From Campylobacteraceae bacterium (GTDB lineage: Bacteria > Campylobacterota > Campylobacteria > Campylobacterales > Sulfurovaceae), in the NCBI GenBank assembly GCA_027100635.1, contig JAMOOQ010000012.1, positions 62,001 to 126,000 on the forward strand: 64,000 nucleotides of DNA. The letters run 5' to 3'. A model generated the notes under the pieces. It was not told the origin of the DNA and ran no database searches. It saw only the letters and a list, made by a program, of their open reading frames with translations. This document shows, piece by piece, positions 31,149 through 41,741 of this stretch (positions are counted from its first letter, which is position 1; each line of letters begins with the position of its first letter). Position numbers and translations under genes: made by a program.

Positions 31149-32597
31149 TTAAAATGGTGCTGGTAAATCTATTTTTGGATCTCTCATATCTATATCATTT
31201 TCTTCATAACTTACCTCATAAGATGGAGAATGTGAATGTAAATCTGCATCCACAAATCTTGTAAAGTTTTTTTGAAACATAAGCTTGACTGTTCCTGTTG
31301 GTCCATTTCTTTGTTTTCCAATAATAAGCTCTGTCTCCTCTTCGGTTTTGACCTTAAAATCACTCTTATAATCTTTACCTTCTGCTTTTGCTTTCATCTC
31401 TCGCTCTTTCTCTTGAGCCTCACGATAAACATCATCACGATAAACAAATAATATAATATCTGCATCTTGTTCAATCGCTCCACTTTCACGCAAATCACTT
31501 AACATTGGTCGTTTATTATCTCTTGATTCTACCCCACGATTTAGTTGAGAGAGTGCAAGAATTGGTATTTGAAGTTCACGAGCAAGTTGTTTTAATCCTC
31601 TTGAAATCTCTGAAATTTCTTGTTGTCTTCCATCTGTTCCACCTGAACCACTCATAAGTTGCAGATAATCAATAATAGCCATACTAATCTCTGGATGTTG
31701 AGTTTTTAATTTTCTTAATTTACTTCGTACATGAGAAATTGTTGCATATCCACCATCATCAACAAAGAGTTTTTTATTTGAAATTGTATCAGTTGCATCA
31801 CTTAATTGAGTCCATTGATTATCATTTAAATCTCCAACTCTAAGAGCCTGAAGAGGGATAGAAGTATGTGCAGATAAAAGCCTTAACATTAACTGTTCTG
31901 CGGGCATCTCTAGTGAAAATATTGCTACACCTTCATCTCTCTGAATCGCTTTAAGAGCCATATTTAGCGCTAGTGCAGTTTTCCCCATCGCTGGACGTGC
32001 AGCAATTATTATTAAATCTCCTTTACCAAATCCACTTGTTTTATCATTAAGATTTAAAAACCCTGTATCAACACCTATAAGTTTAGAATTTCCAAGAGCT
32101 TTTAATCTATTTATCTCATCAAGAAGTGCTAAAGTTATCTCTTTAGAGCCTCTAAAGTCTTGATTTGTGCTATTTTGTGTAATCTCATATAGTTTTTTTT
32201 CAACCAAATTAACAACTTCAACAGCTGGTAAATCATCCTCTAGGGTTACTCTTTTTATCACTGTGGCAAGATTTGCTAATAATCTTTTGGTAGATTTTGC
32301 TTTTATCTCATTAGTATAAGCATTTGTATTTACAATTGGATTTGCCGATAAAATATCAAGCATAGCATTTTCATCGAATTTACCAATTTTTATAAGCTTT
32401 GAGCGTAAAAATTCATCATCAATAGGCTTCTCTTCTACAAAAAGCTCATTTGATGCATTAAAAAAATATTGATGAAAGGGCAGATAAAAATCCTCTGCCT
32501 TAAGTTTTGAAGATATATCTTCAAATACATCTGGGTCAAATATAATAGAAGAGAGAATAGCTCTTTCTATATTTATATTATATAAGTTTTCTTGCAT
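31149..32597 (-). CDS. dnaB: Replicative DNA helicase
   Basis: IIAARPAMGKTALALNMA, FSLEMPAEQLMLRLLS, LSDLRESGAIEQDADIILF. Confidence 0.96.
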   Translation of the reverse strand: MQENLYNINIERAILSSIIFDPDVFEDISSKLKAEDFYLPFHQYFFNASNELFVEEKPIDDEFLRSKLIKIGKFDENAMLDILSANPIVNTNAYTNEIKAKSTKRLLANLATVIKRVTLEDDLPAVEVVNLVEKKLYEITQNSTNQDFRGSKEITLALLDEINRLKALGNSKLIGVDTGFLNLNDKTSGFGKGDLIIIAARPAMGKTALALNMALKAIQRDEGVAIFSLEMPAEQLMLRLLSAHTSIPLQALRVGDLNDNQWTQLSDATDTISNKKLFVDDGGYATISHVRSKLRKLKTQHPEISMAIIDYLQLMSGSGGTDGRQQEISEISRGLKQLARELQIPILALSQLNRGVESRDNKRPMLSDLRESGAIEQDADIILFVYRDDVYREAQEKEREMKAKAEGKDYKSDFKVKTEEETELIIGKQRNGPTGTVKLMFQKNFTRFVDADLHSHSPSYEVSYEENDIDMRDPKIDLPAPF

Positions 32598-32620
32598 TTT
32601 TGTCCTAACTGAAAAAAGAG

Positions 32621-33295
32621 TTATTTAGTTCTATTCTCTTTCTCTTTTATTCCACTCATTCCAAAACGACGAGCTAGTTCCTGTTTAATTCTATCAGGAG
32701 ATACATCACGATATGCAAGTCCTACAAGAGAGTGATAAAGTAAATCAGATGCTTCATAAATTACTTGTGCATCATCTTCTGATTCAATAGCAACTACTAA
32801 TTCATCCGCTTCTTCTTTAATTTTAGATAAAAGTAAATCTTTATCATTTAATAGCTTTTTTGTCCAAGACTTTTGGCTATTATCATTTTTACGACTAAGA
32901 ATTGTATGATATAAAGTATCAACTACACCATAAATAGCATCTGTATCTACCTCTTGAGTTAATACTACTTTATCTTGAGTTATACTTGTAAAAAAGCAAC
33001 TTTTAGTTCCTGTATGACAAGCTACACCATTTTGTTTGATTTTAAGAATAATAGTATCTCCATCACAATCAACAAGCATATCTTGTACCTCTTGTGTATG
33101 ATTTGAACTTTCACCTTTTTTCCAAATTCTCTGTTTACTTCTGCTAAAATAGTGAGCAAAGCTAGTTTCAAGTGTTAGATTATATGCCTCTTGATTCATA
33201 TAAGCCAACATTAAAACTTCACTATTCTCATAATCTTGAGCAATTGCTGGGATAAGAGGTGTCTTATTCCAGTCAATTTTTACTTTATTATTCAT
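32621..33295 (-). CDS. hisI: Bifunctional phosphoribosyl-AMP cyclohydrolase/phosphoribosyl-ATP pyrophosphatase
   Basis: HisI domain (MLAYMNQEAYNLTLET..., GVACHTGTKSCFF) fused to HisE helical domain. Confidence 0.93.
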   Translation of the reverse strand: MNNKVKIDWNKTPLIPAIAQDYENSEVLMLAYMNQEAYNLTLETSFAHYFSRSKQRIWKKGESSNHTQEVQDMLVDCDGDTIILKIKQNGVACHTGTKSCFFTSITQDKVVLTQEVDTDAIYGVVDTLYHTILSRKNDNSQKSWTKKLLNDKDLLLSKIKEEADELVVAIESEDDAQVIYEASDLLYHSLVGLAYRDVSPDRIKQELARRFGMSGIKEKENRTK

Positions 33296-34400
33296 TGCTT
33301 CCTACTGTACTTCTTTGAACTATATTTTTACCATTTGTTTTTGAATCAACCCAAATATTTGGAACTGCTCCACCAGGTGTTAAGAAAATTTGTGCATTAG
33401 TATTAACTTTAAGAGCTTCATTAAATTTTAATTGAGTCTCTATCTGTTTAAGTTGCAATAGTGCAGGAGTCAGAGATTTTGCAATTAATATATTGGCTTT
33501 TGCTTGTTCTTCTGCTTCAATTCTTACTTTATCAGCCTCACCTTGTGCCTCAATTCTATTTCTTTGAGCCTCACCTTTTGCAATTTCTGCTTTTCTTTGA
33601 GCATCTTGTTTTGCTTTCTCTTTTTGTTGTTCTGCTACTGTTACTTCTTGTTTAGCAATCTGAACTCTCTCAATTTGTTCTCTAATTTTTACAGGTAGTT
33701 CTATATTTCTAAGTTGCACTGATGATAATTCCACAGGTTTACCCTCTAGTTCACTTATCGATACTTTTACTTTTGTTTGAATAGATTTTGCAATCTCATT
33801 TCTCATCTCTGGAAGTTGTTCAGCAGTATATTGACCAACAACATCTCTTACCACTTCTCTTACTGTTGAGTTTATAATCTTTTCTTCCCAACTGTCACCC
33901 CATTTTTCAATAGTAGCAGGAGCAGACTCAGCTTTTAATCTATATTGAACAGCTAACTCTATTTGAACATTTAGTCCTCTTTTATCTAATACTAAGATAG
34001 ATTCATTTCTTCTTAGTCCACCCTCATATTTGTTACCATCACCAATTGCAACTCTACTATTATTACTATAAGTTATCATTTTAATTTTTGTGTTTACTGT
34101 ATATATTTTTTGAAATACAGGGATATAAAAATGAAGACCTGCTTTTAAAGGAGTTTCGCTAAATTTACCAGTTGTAACTTTAATTCCAACTTCACCAGAA
34201 TTTATAATCATAAATGGTTTAAATGTAATAAGAGCAAAAATCAATATTATTGCACCTATAATAAATGGAGTATATTTACTAATGATATTATCAAGGTTAA
34301 AATTATTATTACCACTTTCTGGTTTTTTATTATTAGAGTTGTTATCTCCACTATTAGATGATTTTTTCTTTTTAAAATAGTCGTTCATATCTGCTGGCAT
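33288..34400 (-). CDS. SPFH/Band 7 (prohibitin-like) membrane protein
   Basis: NSGEVGIKVTTGKFSETPLKAGLHFYIPVFQKI..., alanine/glutamate-rich coiled coil; start set at MPADMNDYF (34400). Confidence 0.85.
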   Translation of the reverse strand: MPADMNDYFKKKKSSNSGDNNSNNKKPESGNNNFNLDNIISKYTPFIIGAIILIFALITFKPFMIINSGEVGIKVTTGKFSETPLKAGLHFYIPVFQKIYTVNTKIKMITYSNNSRVAIGDGNKYEGGLRRNESILVLDKRGLNVQIELAVQYRLKAESAPATIEKWGDSWEEKIINSTVREVVRDVVGQYTAEQLPEMRNEIAKSIQTKVKVSISELEGKPVELSSVQLRNIELPVKIREQIERVQIAKQEVTVAEQQKEKAKQDAQRKAEIAKGEAQRNRIEAQGEADKVRIEAEEQAKANILIAKSLTPALLQLKQIETQLKFNEALKVNTNAQIFLTPGGAVPNIWVDSKTNGKNIVQRSTVGSNE

Positions 34401-34401
34401 T

Positions 34402-35370
34402 TTAATACCCCCCTTTTTTATATACACTTTTATGATTTATATATGTTAAATCACTTTTATAATCTTTATCTCTTCCATATACTACATCAAAATAAGCACT
34501 TTGAAGTTTTTTTGTCATTTCACCTCTTGCTCCATTACCTATCTCTCTATGGTCTAATGAATTTATTGGTGTTACCTCTGCTGCTGTTCCTGTAAAGAAT
34601 GCTTCATCACAAATATAAATCTCATCTCTTGTGATATTTCGTCTTTCAACTTTTATGCCAAACTCTTCTGCAAGTTTTATAACAGTTGCTTGTGTGATTG
34701 ATTCAAGTGAATTATCATTTGGTGGAGATACTAAAACACCATCACGAACAATAAATAGACATTCACCAGTTCCTTCTGCTGCAAAACCATTCTCATCAAG
34801 CATTAAAGCCTCTTCAAAACCAGCTTCAATTGCTTCATATTTTGCCATTTGAGAATTTAAATAATTTGCTGCTGCTTTTGCTTTACCAAAAGTTGAACGG
34901 TTAGGATTTCTTGTGATTGATGATGTACAAACTTTAATACCATTCTCTAATCCTTCATCACCCAAATATGCACCCCATTCCCAAGCAGCAATCATTGTAT
35001 GAACAGGAGCATTTATATGATGAACACCCATTTGACCATATCCTAAATATATTAAAGGGCGAATATATATATTTGCTCCACTTTTAAATTCATTTGCTTT
35101 TAACAATTTTATATGAGCTAATCTTACCTCTTCAAGAGTAATATTAGGTTTTATTGCTGTGATTTTTGCTGAATTATACAATCTTTTACAATGTTCATCA
35201 AGCTTAAAAATTGCCAATCCATTATCTGTTTGATATGCTCTTGTACCTTCAAATACAGCATTACCATAGTGTAATGTATGTGTAAGAACATGAACTTTGG
35301 CATCAGCCCATTTTACAAGTTCTCCATCCATCCATATATATTTAGATTCTTTCATATTTAATAACTCCAA
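34402..35370 (-). CDS. ilvE: Branched-chain amino acid aminotransferase
   Basis: class IV aminotransferase sequence (HTLHYGNAVFEGTRAYQT, EGTGECLFIVRDG, EAFFTGTAAEVTPI). Confidence 0.93.
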   Translation of the reverse strand: MELLNMKESKYIWMDGELVKWADAKVHVLTHTLHYGNAVFEGTRAYQTDNGLAIFKLDEHCKRLYNSAKITAIKPNITLEEVRLAHIKLLKANEFKSGANIYIRPLIYLGYGQMGVHHINAPVHTMIAAWEWGAYLGDEGLENGIKVCTSSITRNPNRSTFGKAKAAANYLNSQMAKYEAIEAGFEEALMLDENGFAAEGTGECLFIVRDGVLVSPPNDNSLESITQATVIKLAEEFGIKVERRNITRDEIYICDEAFFTGTAAEVTPINSLDHREIGNGARGEMTKKLQSAYFDVVYGRDKDYKSDLTYINHKSVYKKGGY

Positions 35371-35503
35371 GTTTATTTATTATTTATTTAAAAGAGATAT
35401 TATCAGAAAAATGATTAAAAGGTGATTTGATTTTATTAAAGAAATCACATCTCTAATATATAAAAAGGTACTATATTAAAATAATTTCTTTAGGATATTT
35501 GAA

Positions 35504-36004
35504 ATGCTTAAAATTAAAATATATTTATTATTGCTTATTATGATACTTTTATTTAGTTCTTGTAGTTCAAGAAGAACCACACCATATATTCGTACTGTAA
35601 ATAATGCTATACTTTTTGCATCTCCAGAGGGTAAGATAGTTTTAAGAACAGCACATAATATGGCTTATGATAAATCTGTAGTGGTTAGAGGTTCTTGCTG
35701 GAACTATATTAACGCAATATATAAAAAAGCAGGTTTTAATGGGTATAAAAAGAGTAAAATTATATTTAAAGGTAGCAAAAGAGGATCTTATGCAGATCAA
35801 AAGATAATTCAAAGAGGAGATTGGCTTTATTATGTTAATTATTCATATCATAATGTGGGACATAGTGGAATTTTTGTAGCATGGATGAATTATTCTAAGA
35901 AAAAAGCACTAATGTTAAGTTATAAAGGCAGTGGAAGAGTCCCTGCAAGATACAAGATATATAATTTATCTGGTGTATATCGTATAAAAAGAGGAAAAAT
36001 ATAA
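35504..36004 (+). CDS. Lipoprotein, possibly NlpC/CHAP-like
   Basis: lipobox FSSCSS; VRGSCWNYINAIYKKAGF (Cys) and NVGHSGIFVAW (His) resemble papain-like amidases. Confidence 0.5.
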   Translation: MLKIKIYLLLLIMILLFSSCSSRRTTPYIRTVNNAILFASPEGKIVLRTAHNMAYDKSVVVRGSCWNYINAIYKKAGFNGYKKSKIIFKGSKRGSYADQKIIQRGDWLYYVNYSYHNVGHSGIFVAWMNYSKKKALMLSYKGSGRVPARYKIYNLSGVYRIKRGKI

Positions 36005-36006
36005 AT

Positions 36007-36753
36007 ATGAAAATTTTAATTACAGGTGCTAGTTCAGGGTTAGGTAGAGCTATATCTTTACATTATAGTAAACCAAATACGACCTTATATCTCTTAGCAA
36101 GACGAAATGAATTACTTTTAGAAGTGGCAAAACAAGCAAGAGAAAAAGGTGCTATTGTATATATTTATAGTGTTGATGTTAGTGATTTTGATGCTCTTGC
36201 AAATATTACAAAAGAGATTGCTTTAAAAGAGGATAGTTTAGATATGATAATTGCAAATGCTGGAGTATCTGTTGGACATAATCATAATGGTCATACAAAA
36301 TTTAGTGATTTTAAAAGAGTAATTGATATTAATTTTCTATCTATTCATGCACTTTTAGAGAATCTTTTACCATTATTAAAAAGCGGTTCAAAAGTTGTGT
36401 TAATTTCATCTTTAGCATCAATTATAACAATGCCATCTTCAATTGCATATAGTAGCTCAAAACGAGCTTTAAATGCTTATGCACAAGGTTTAAGAGTTTT
36501 ATTAAAAAAAGATAATATTTATCTTATAAATATTTTGCCAGGGTTTATTGTATCTCCGATGACGGATAAAAATAGTTTTAATATGCCTTTTTTAATGAAT
36601 ACAGAAGATGGAGTTACTAGAATTATTAAGGCAATAGAGAAGAATAAAAAATGTTATGCTTTTCCAAAGAGATTTTTTATTCTTATTAAGATAATATCTT
36701 TTTTACCAATTAAAGTACGAGATGATTTAATATTAAAATATAGTGTCAAATAG
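36007..36753 (+). CDS. SDR family NAD(P)-dependent oxidoreductase
   Basis: ITGASSGLGRAISLHY, NAGVS, YSSSKRALNAYAQGLR. Confidence 0.9.
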   Translation: MKILITGASSGLGRAISLHYSKPNTTLYLLARRNELLLEVAKQAREKGAIVYIYSVDVSDFDALANITKEIALKEDSLDMIIANAGVSVGHNHNGHTKFSDFKRVIDINFLSIHALLENLLPLLKSGSKVVLISSLASIITMPSSIAYSSSKRALNAYAQGLRVLLKKDNIYLINILPGFIVSPMTDKNSFNMPFLMNTEDGVTRIIKAIEKNKKCYAFPKRFFILIKIISFLPIKVRDDLILKYSVK

Positions 36754-36791
36754 TTTTAATTTTGAAATATTTTATGAAGTTTTATTTTTAG

Positions 36792-36866
36792 TGGCTCCGG
36801 ATACTGGATTCGAACCAGTGACCAAATGATTAACAGTCATCTACTCTACCGCTGAGCTAATCCGGA
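36792..36866 (-). tRNA. tRNA-Asn (anticodon GTT)
   Basis: Reverse complement TCCGGATTAGCTCAGCGGTAGAGTAGATGACTGTTAATCATTTGGTCACTGGTTCGAATCCAGTATCCGGAGCCA folds as cloverleaf with encoded CCA. Confidence 0.95.
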
Positions 36867-36942
36867 ACAATTACTTTTAAGTATTTCTACTTGTTAGTGG
36901 GCGAAATTATACAGAAATAAAAATCTTTTGTCAAGTCTTTTT

Positions 36943-37851
36943 TTAAATTTTATAAAAAAAGACCCCATTAGAATCAACTTTCTTGATTTTATCATCTTTT
37001 AAAAGTATTTTTAGTCTATTTTTAGTATTCTCATCAAAAAGTATCTCTACATCATCATCTGTCAATGGTCTTTTAAAAAGTGTTGCCAAAATCTCATTAT
37101 TATTATAATTAGATGGTGTAGCAGTAATATTTTTTCTTGATGCAATATATATCGGCAAAGATGAATCAAAAAGTAGTGATATATCTCTAAGTTTATCATA
37201 ATTAATTGCACTAATTGGATATGCTGGTGGTCTATCTACAGAACCGATATCAATTCTTGTTGGTAAAAGTTGTAGCAAAAACTCATTTAATGCTTTAATA
37301 TGCTCTTTTTTATCATTAATAGTTTCAACTAATAATATCTCTATCACAAGATTACCACTATAAATATTTTTAAACTCTAAAAGCCCTTTTTTAATATCAT
37401 CTATTGTAATACTTTTAAATGCACGGTCAAGTTTTTTTAAACATTTAGCATCAATACAATCTAAAGATAATTTTACAGTATCTAATTTTTTTAATGATTG
37501 TTGAATATTTTTATTATAGATAGTACTGCTATTAGTTAAAATAAGAGTTTTAATATCACCTTTAATTAGATTAATATTATCAATTAACTCATCAAGATAT
37601 GGGTATAAAGTGGGTTCACCATTTGCAGTAATTGTAATTGCATCAATATTTTTATATTTATTTAGAGAGTCTTTTAACTCTGATAGAATATCTTCTGCAG
37701 ATATAATATCGCTATATTTATCTACTGTTTTATTTGGGGAGAGTTCGCAATATAGACAATCAAAATTACACTGCTTTTTATTAGGACTTAAATCTATCCC
37801 TAATGATCTTCCGAATCTTCTTGAATTAATTGGTCCAAATATAATATTCAT
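36943..37851 (-). CDS. Radical SAM protein
   Basis: CNFDCLYCE (CxxxCxxC context), GEPTLYPYLDELI. Confidence 0.85.
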   Translation of the reverse strand: MNIIFGPINSRRFGRSLGIDLSPNKKQCNFDCLYCELSPNKTVDKYSDIISAEDILSELKDSLNKYKNIDAITITANGEPTLYPYLDELIDNINLIKGDIKTLILTNSSTIYNKNIQQSLKKLDTVKLSLDCIDAKCLKKLDRAFKSITIDDIKKGLLEFKNIYSGNLVIEILLVETINDKKEHIKALNEFLLQLLPTRIDIGSVDRPPAYPISAINYDKLRDISLLFDSSLPIYIASRKNITATPSNYNNNEILATLFKRPLTDDDVEILFDENTKNRLKILLKDDKIKKVDSNGVFFYKI

Positions 37852-37931
37852 AATTTCTACTTAGTGGGGATTTGATTTTTAATTAGTAAAATCTACAAAA
37901 GCCAAAAGACTTCTGTAAATATAGATAGAAT

Positions 37932-38324
37932 CTATCTTTTTGAGAACTGAGGAGATCTTCTTGCTTTCTTTCTACCTGGTTTCTTTCTTTCCACTACTCT
38001 TGAATCTCTTGTAACTAGTCCCATTGGTTTAAGGATTAGTCTAAATGACTCTTCGTATTGAATTAAAGCTTTTGTAATACCATGCTTAAGAGCATCAGCT
38101 TGTGCTGAATAACCACCACCTAAAGTAGTCGCTTTAATATTTACTGCTTCTAGTTGCTTTGTAGCATCTAAAGGAAGTCTAACTTTCATTTTAAGTGTTT
38201 CATGTCCACCTAACCACTCATCAAGAGTTTTACCATTGATAACCATCTCACCATTTCCTGGAGTTAGCCAAACTTTAGCAATAGCACTTTTTCTTTTACC
38301 TGTTGCATATAATGTTGTTGCCAT
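37932..38324 (-). CDS. rpsI: 30S ribosomal protein S9
   Basis: [14 protein letters not shown]..., C-terminal [17 protein letters not shown]. Confidence 0.97.
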   Translation of the reverse strand: MATTLYATGKRKSAIAKVWLTPGNGEMVINGKTLDEWLGGHETLKMKVRLPLDATKQLEAVNIKATTLGGGYSAQADALKHGITKALIQYEESFRLILKPMGLVTRDSRVVERKKPGRKKARRSPQFSKR

Positions 38325-38326
38325 AT

Positions 38327-38752
38327 CTAGTTTCCTTTGTTAAATTGAGCAGTATGAGGATGTTGATCACCTACATAAACTTTTAATTTTTTAAGCATAT
38401 CACGACCAAGATAAGTTTTTGGTAACATACCTCTTACTGATAATCTATATAATTTTTCTGTACTATTCTCTAGCATATCACTAAGTTTTTTGCTCTTAGT
38501 ACTACCAAAATAACCACTATGAGTAAAATACTCTTTAGCTTGTAATTTATTTCCTGAAAATTTAACTTTTTCAGCATTAATAATAACAACATAATCTCCA
38601 CAATCTACATTTGGAGTAAATGATGGCTTATGTTTACCTCTTAGGTATGTTGCTACTTGTGTAAGAATACGACCAAAAGTTTGACCTTCTGCATCGATTA
38701 ATATCCAATCTCTCTCTACTTCATGAGGTTTAACTACTGATGTTAGTTTCAT
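38327..38752 (-). CDS. rplM: 50S ribosomal protein L13
   Basis: [46 protein letters not shown]. Confidence 0.97.
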   Translation of the reverse strand: MKLTSVVKPHEVERDWILIDAEGQTFGRILTQVATYLRGKHKPSFTPNVDCGDYVVIINAEKVKFSGNKLQAKEYFTHSGYFGSTKSKKLSDMLENSTEKLYRLSVRGMLPKTYLGRDMLKKLKVYVGDQHPHTAQFNKGN

Positions 38753-38878
38753 GATGTCTCCTTGTTATTTTTTAATCTATATCTCAAATTGATAATTAAA
38801 GTTGGTGGAATTATAGTGAATTTTACTTAAAGTTTATTGAAATTAAGAAAGGTTTAAAGAATTTCTGAAATGGTAACC

Positions 38879-38938
38879 ACAAGAATTACCACTACAGTTT
38901 ATTATTTTGTAGGGATTCCTCTTACTGGGTTACCCTAA
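38879..38938. repeat. Dispersed intergenic palindromic repeat, family B
   Basis: taaccacaagaattaccactacag...tgtagggattcctcttactgggttaccc. Confidence 0.5.
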
Positions 38939-38947
38939 ATTAAAATT

Positions 38948-39817
38948 TTAGCCTAAAACTTTAGCAATTGCTTTTCCAATATCAGCAGGAGAAACAACTA
39001 CTGTAACACCAGCAGCTTCAAGAGCTTCCATTTTTTCTTTTGCAGTTCCAGCACTTCCTGAAACAATTGCTCCAGCATGACCCATTGTTTTACCTTTAGG
39101 TGCAGTTTGACCAGCAATAAATGCAACAACTGGCTTAGTGATTTGTTCTTTAATAAGCTTAGCAGCCTGAATTTCTAAATCACCACCAATTTCACCAATC
39201 ATAACGATTGCTTTTGTATCTGGATCAGCTTCAAACATTGGTAAAATCTCTTTATATGAAAGACCAATAATTGGGTCTCCACCAATACCGATAGCAGTTG
39301 TGATTCCATAACCTTCATTACATACTTGGTTTGCACCTTCATAAGTTAATGTACCAGACTTAGAGATAAGCCCAACATTTCCTTTTTTGAAAATCATACC
39401 TGGCATAATACCAATTTTACACTCTTCAGCAGTGATAACACCTGGACAGTTTGGCCCAAGTGTTTTCATACCATGTTTAGTAGCATGAGCTTTAGCCATT
39501 TGCATATCTTTAACAGGAGCTCCCTCTGTAATAATTACAGCAAGTTCTATTCCAGCTTCTGCAGCTTCCATTACAGCATCACCAACAAAAGCAGGTGGTA
39601 CAAAAATCATAGAAACAGTAGCACCAGTTGTTGCAACTGCTTCAGCAACTGTATTAAATACTGGTTTATCTAGGTGTAGTTGACCACCTTTATTTGGAGT
39701 AACTCCACCAACAATATTTGTACCATATGCAATACATTGTTCAGAGTGAAAAGTTCCCTCTTTACCTGTAAAACCTTGAACGATTACTTTTGAATCTTTA
39801 TTTACTAAAATACTCAT
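38948..39817 (-). CDS. sucD: Succinate-CoA ligase subunit alpha
   Basis: [37 protein letters not shown]. Confidence 0.96.
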   Translation of the reverse strand: MSILVNKDSKVIVQGFTGKEGTFHSEQCIAYGTNIVGGVTPNKGGQLHLDKPVFNTVAEAVATTGATVSMIFVPPAFVGDAVMEAAEAGIELAVIITEGAPVKDMQMAKAHATKHGMKTLGPNCPGVITAEECKIGIMPGMIFKKGNVGLISKSGTLTYEGANQVCNEGYGITTAIGIGGDPIIGLSYKEILPMFEADPDTKAIVMIGEIGGDLEIQAAKLIKEQITKPVVAFIAGQTAPKGKTMGHAGAIVSGSAGTAKEKMEALEAAGVTVVVSPADIGKAIAKVLG

Positions 39818-40455
39818 TTATTCCCCTTATCTTTACAATACAAACTCTTTACAGCTTGTAGATTTTTATATATAATTATTAAATCATCTATTTTTAAACT
39901 ATCATAACTTTCAGAAGAAAATAAAATATATTTATCATTTTCTTTTATAAGTTTTAGAAAATGCCAATATTGTCTTATATTATAACTTCCTAAGATAGGC
40001 TTATTACCATTCTTGTTAATAGTTACTAATAGTTCAGATAATAATTGCCATTTAGGATGTCCATTTGGAATACTTTTTTTATACTCTTGAATAAAAAAAA
40101 ATGGTTCTTCAGGAACTATTGTTCCACTTGCTAACATAAAATCTGTTTTACCAGAAATAATTATATTATCAAATTCAAAACTTAATTCTCTTTCAAACCA
40201 CTCTCTAACATTATTACCTCTTAATGAAATATCATATAAGATAGGCGATATAAAAAGCATTTTAATCTCTTCTTCTGAATATACAATAAAATCTTTTTTA
40301 TGTTCAGAGATTAATTTATTTAATAATTTTTCACTCTCTTTAGATATATTAATCTTTGATATATCTAAAATATTATTATCTTCTTTTTCTTCTATTGAGA
40401 AGTAATCAAATAATTTTAATGGTGAAATATTTCCAAATGTCAATCTAAGTTTCAT
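39814..40455 (-). CDS. Uncharacterised PD-(D/E)XK nuclease-like protein inserted between sucC and sucD
   Basis: [16 protein letters not shown]...FFFIQEYKK (D...ExK) pattern; 4-nt overlap with sucD start and 1-nt overlap with sucC stop. Confidence 0.6.
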   Translation of the reverse strand: MKLRLTFGNISPLKLFDYFSIEEKEDNNILDISKINISKESEKLLNKLISEHKKDFIVYSEEEIKMLFISPILYDISLRGNNVREWFERELSFEFDNIIISGKTDFMLASGTIVPEEPFFFIQEYKKSIPNGHPKWQLLSELLVTINKNGNKPILGSYNIRQYWHFLKLIKENDKYILFSSESYDSLKIDDLIIIYKNLQAVKSLYCKDKGNK

Positions 40456-41633
40456 TAGTTACCTTTAGCTGCCTCAACAGCTTTTGCTGCACCATCACCT
40501 AAGTCATCACCAACAATTAAGTTTGCAATATTAGCATTCTTTAAAATCTCTGCAGCTTCTGGAGCATTTGTTCCATCAAGTCTAACGATTACTGGTACAT
40601 TTACATCGGTAATTTTAGTAGCTTCAATAATACCATTTGCAATTCTATCACATCTTACAATTCCACCAAAGATATTTACAAAAATAGCTTTAACTTTTGG
40701 ATTTTTAAGGATGATTTCAAAACCTTTTGCAACAGTTTCAGCATTTGCTGAACCACCAACATCAAGGAAGTTCGCAGGAGTTCCACCCATATGATTAATT
40801 GTATCCATAGTACCCATAGCAAGACCAGCACCATTTACCATACAACCAATTTCACCATCAAGTGCTACATAAGATAAACCATATTTAGCAGCTTCAATTT
40901 CATCAGCATCTTCTTCAGTTAAATCTCTCATAGCTGAAACTTCTGGTTGACGTCCTAATGCAGAGTTATCAAAGCCCATTTTTCCATCAAGTGCTAAAAA
41001 TTCTCCAGCTCCTGTTCTTACTAATGGATTAATCTCTATCATTTCAGCATCATTTTCCATATATAATTTAAATAATTTTTGTGCAAAAGTAATAATATTT
41101 CTTTGTTCAGCTTTATCTGTAATACCTAAGCTAAATGCAAGTTGTCTTCCGTGAAAACCTTGGAAACCAATAGCAGGATCAACTGGAATTGTTATGATTT
41201 TCTCAGGAGTATTTTCAGCAACATCTTCAATATTCATACCACCTTCAGTAGAAGCCATAATTAGAGGCATCTCTAATTTTCTATCAAGAACAACAGAAAG
41301 ATATAACTCATCTTGAATATCAGCACCATCTTCAATATATAATTTTTGTACTAATTTTCCAGCAGCATCAGTTTGGTGAGTAACTAAAGTCATCCCAAGA
41401 ATTTCATCAGCTAATTCTCTAACTTCTTCTAAAGATTTAGCAAGTTTTACACCACCACCAAGTCCTCTACCACCTGCGTGAATTTGTGCTTTAACAACCC
41501 AAATTGGACCACCTAATTCTTTTGCAGCTTCAACAGCGGCATCTACAGATTCAACCATAATTCCTTTTGGAGTTGGTACACCATATTTTGCAAAAATTTG
41601 TTTTGCTTGATACTCATGAATATTCACTATCAA
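40455..41633 (-). CDS. sucC: ADP-forming succinate-CoA ligase subunit beta
   Basis: NIHEYQAKQIFAKYGVPTPKG, KAQIHAGGRGLGGGVK, NIFGGIVRCDRIANGI. Confidence 0.96.
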   Translation of the reverse strand: MIVNIHEYQAKQIFAKYGVPTPKGIMVESVDAAVEAAKELGGPIWVVKAQIHAGGRGLGGGVKLAKSLEEVRELADEILGMTLVTHQTDAAGKLVQKLYIEDGADIQDELYLSVVLDRKLEMPLIMASTEGGMNIEDVAENTPEKIITIPVDPAIGFQGFHGRQLAFSLGITDKAEQRNIITFAQKLFKLYMENDAEMIEINPLVRTGAGEFLALDGKMGFDNSALGRQPEVSAMRDLTEEDADEIEAAKYGLSYVALDGEIGCMVNGAGLAMGTMDTINHMGGTPANFLDVGGSANAETVAKGFEIILKNPKVKAIFVNIFGGIVRCDRIANGIIEATKITDVNVPVIVRLDGTNAPEAAEILKNANIANLIVGDDLGDGAAKAVEAAKGN

Positions 41634-41741
41634 TTCCTTTTAAACTTTTATTAAAATATTATAGTATAACTAAAAGCAATCTATAATTAATCTAAGATAA
41701 TTAAAAATATAATTTACTTATATGTACATTATTTACACAAT

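Noticed and set aside
33461-33698. Plus-strand Leu/Phe-rich ORFs
   Set aside because: Antisense of the Ala/Glu/Gln coiled coil of the SPFH protein; composition artefact.
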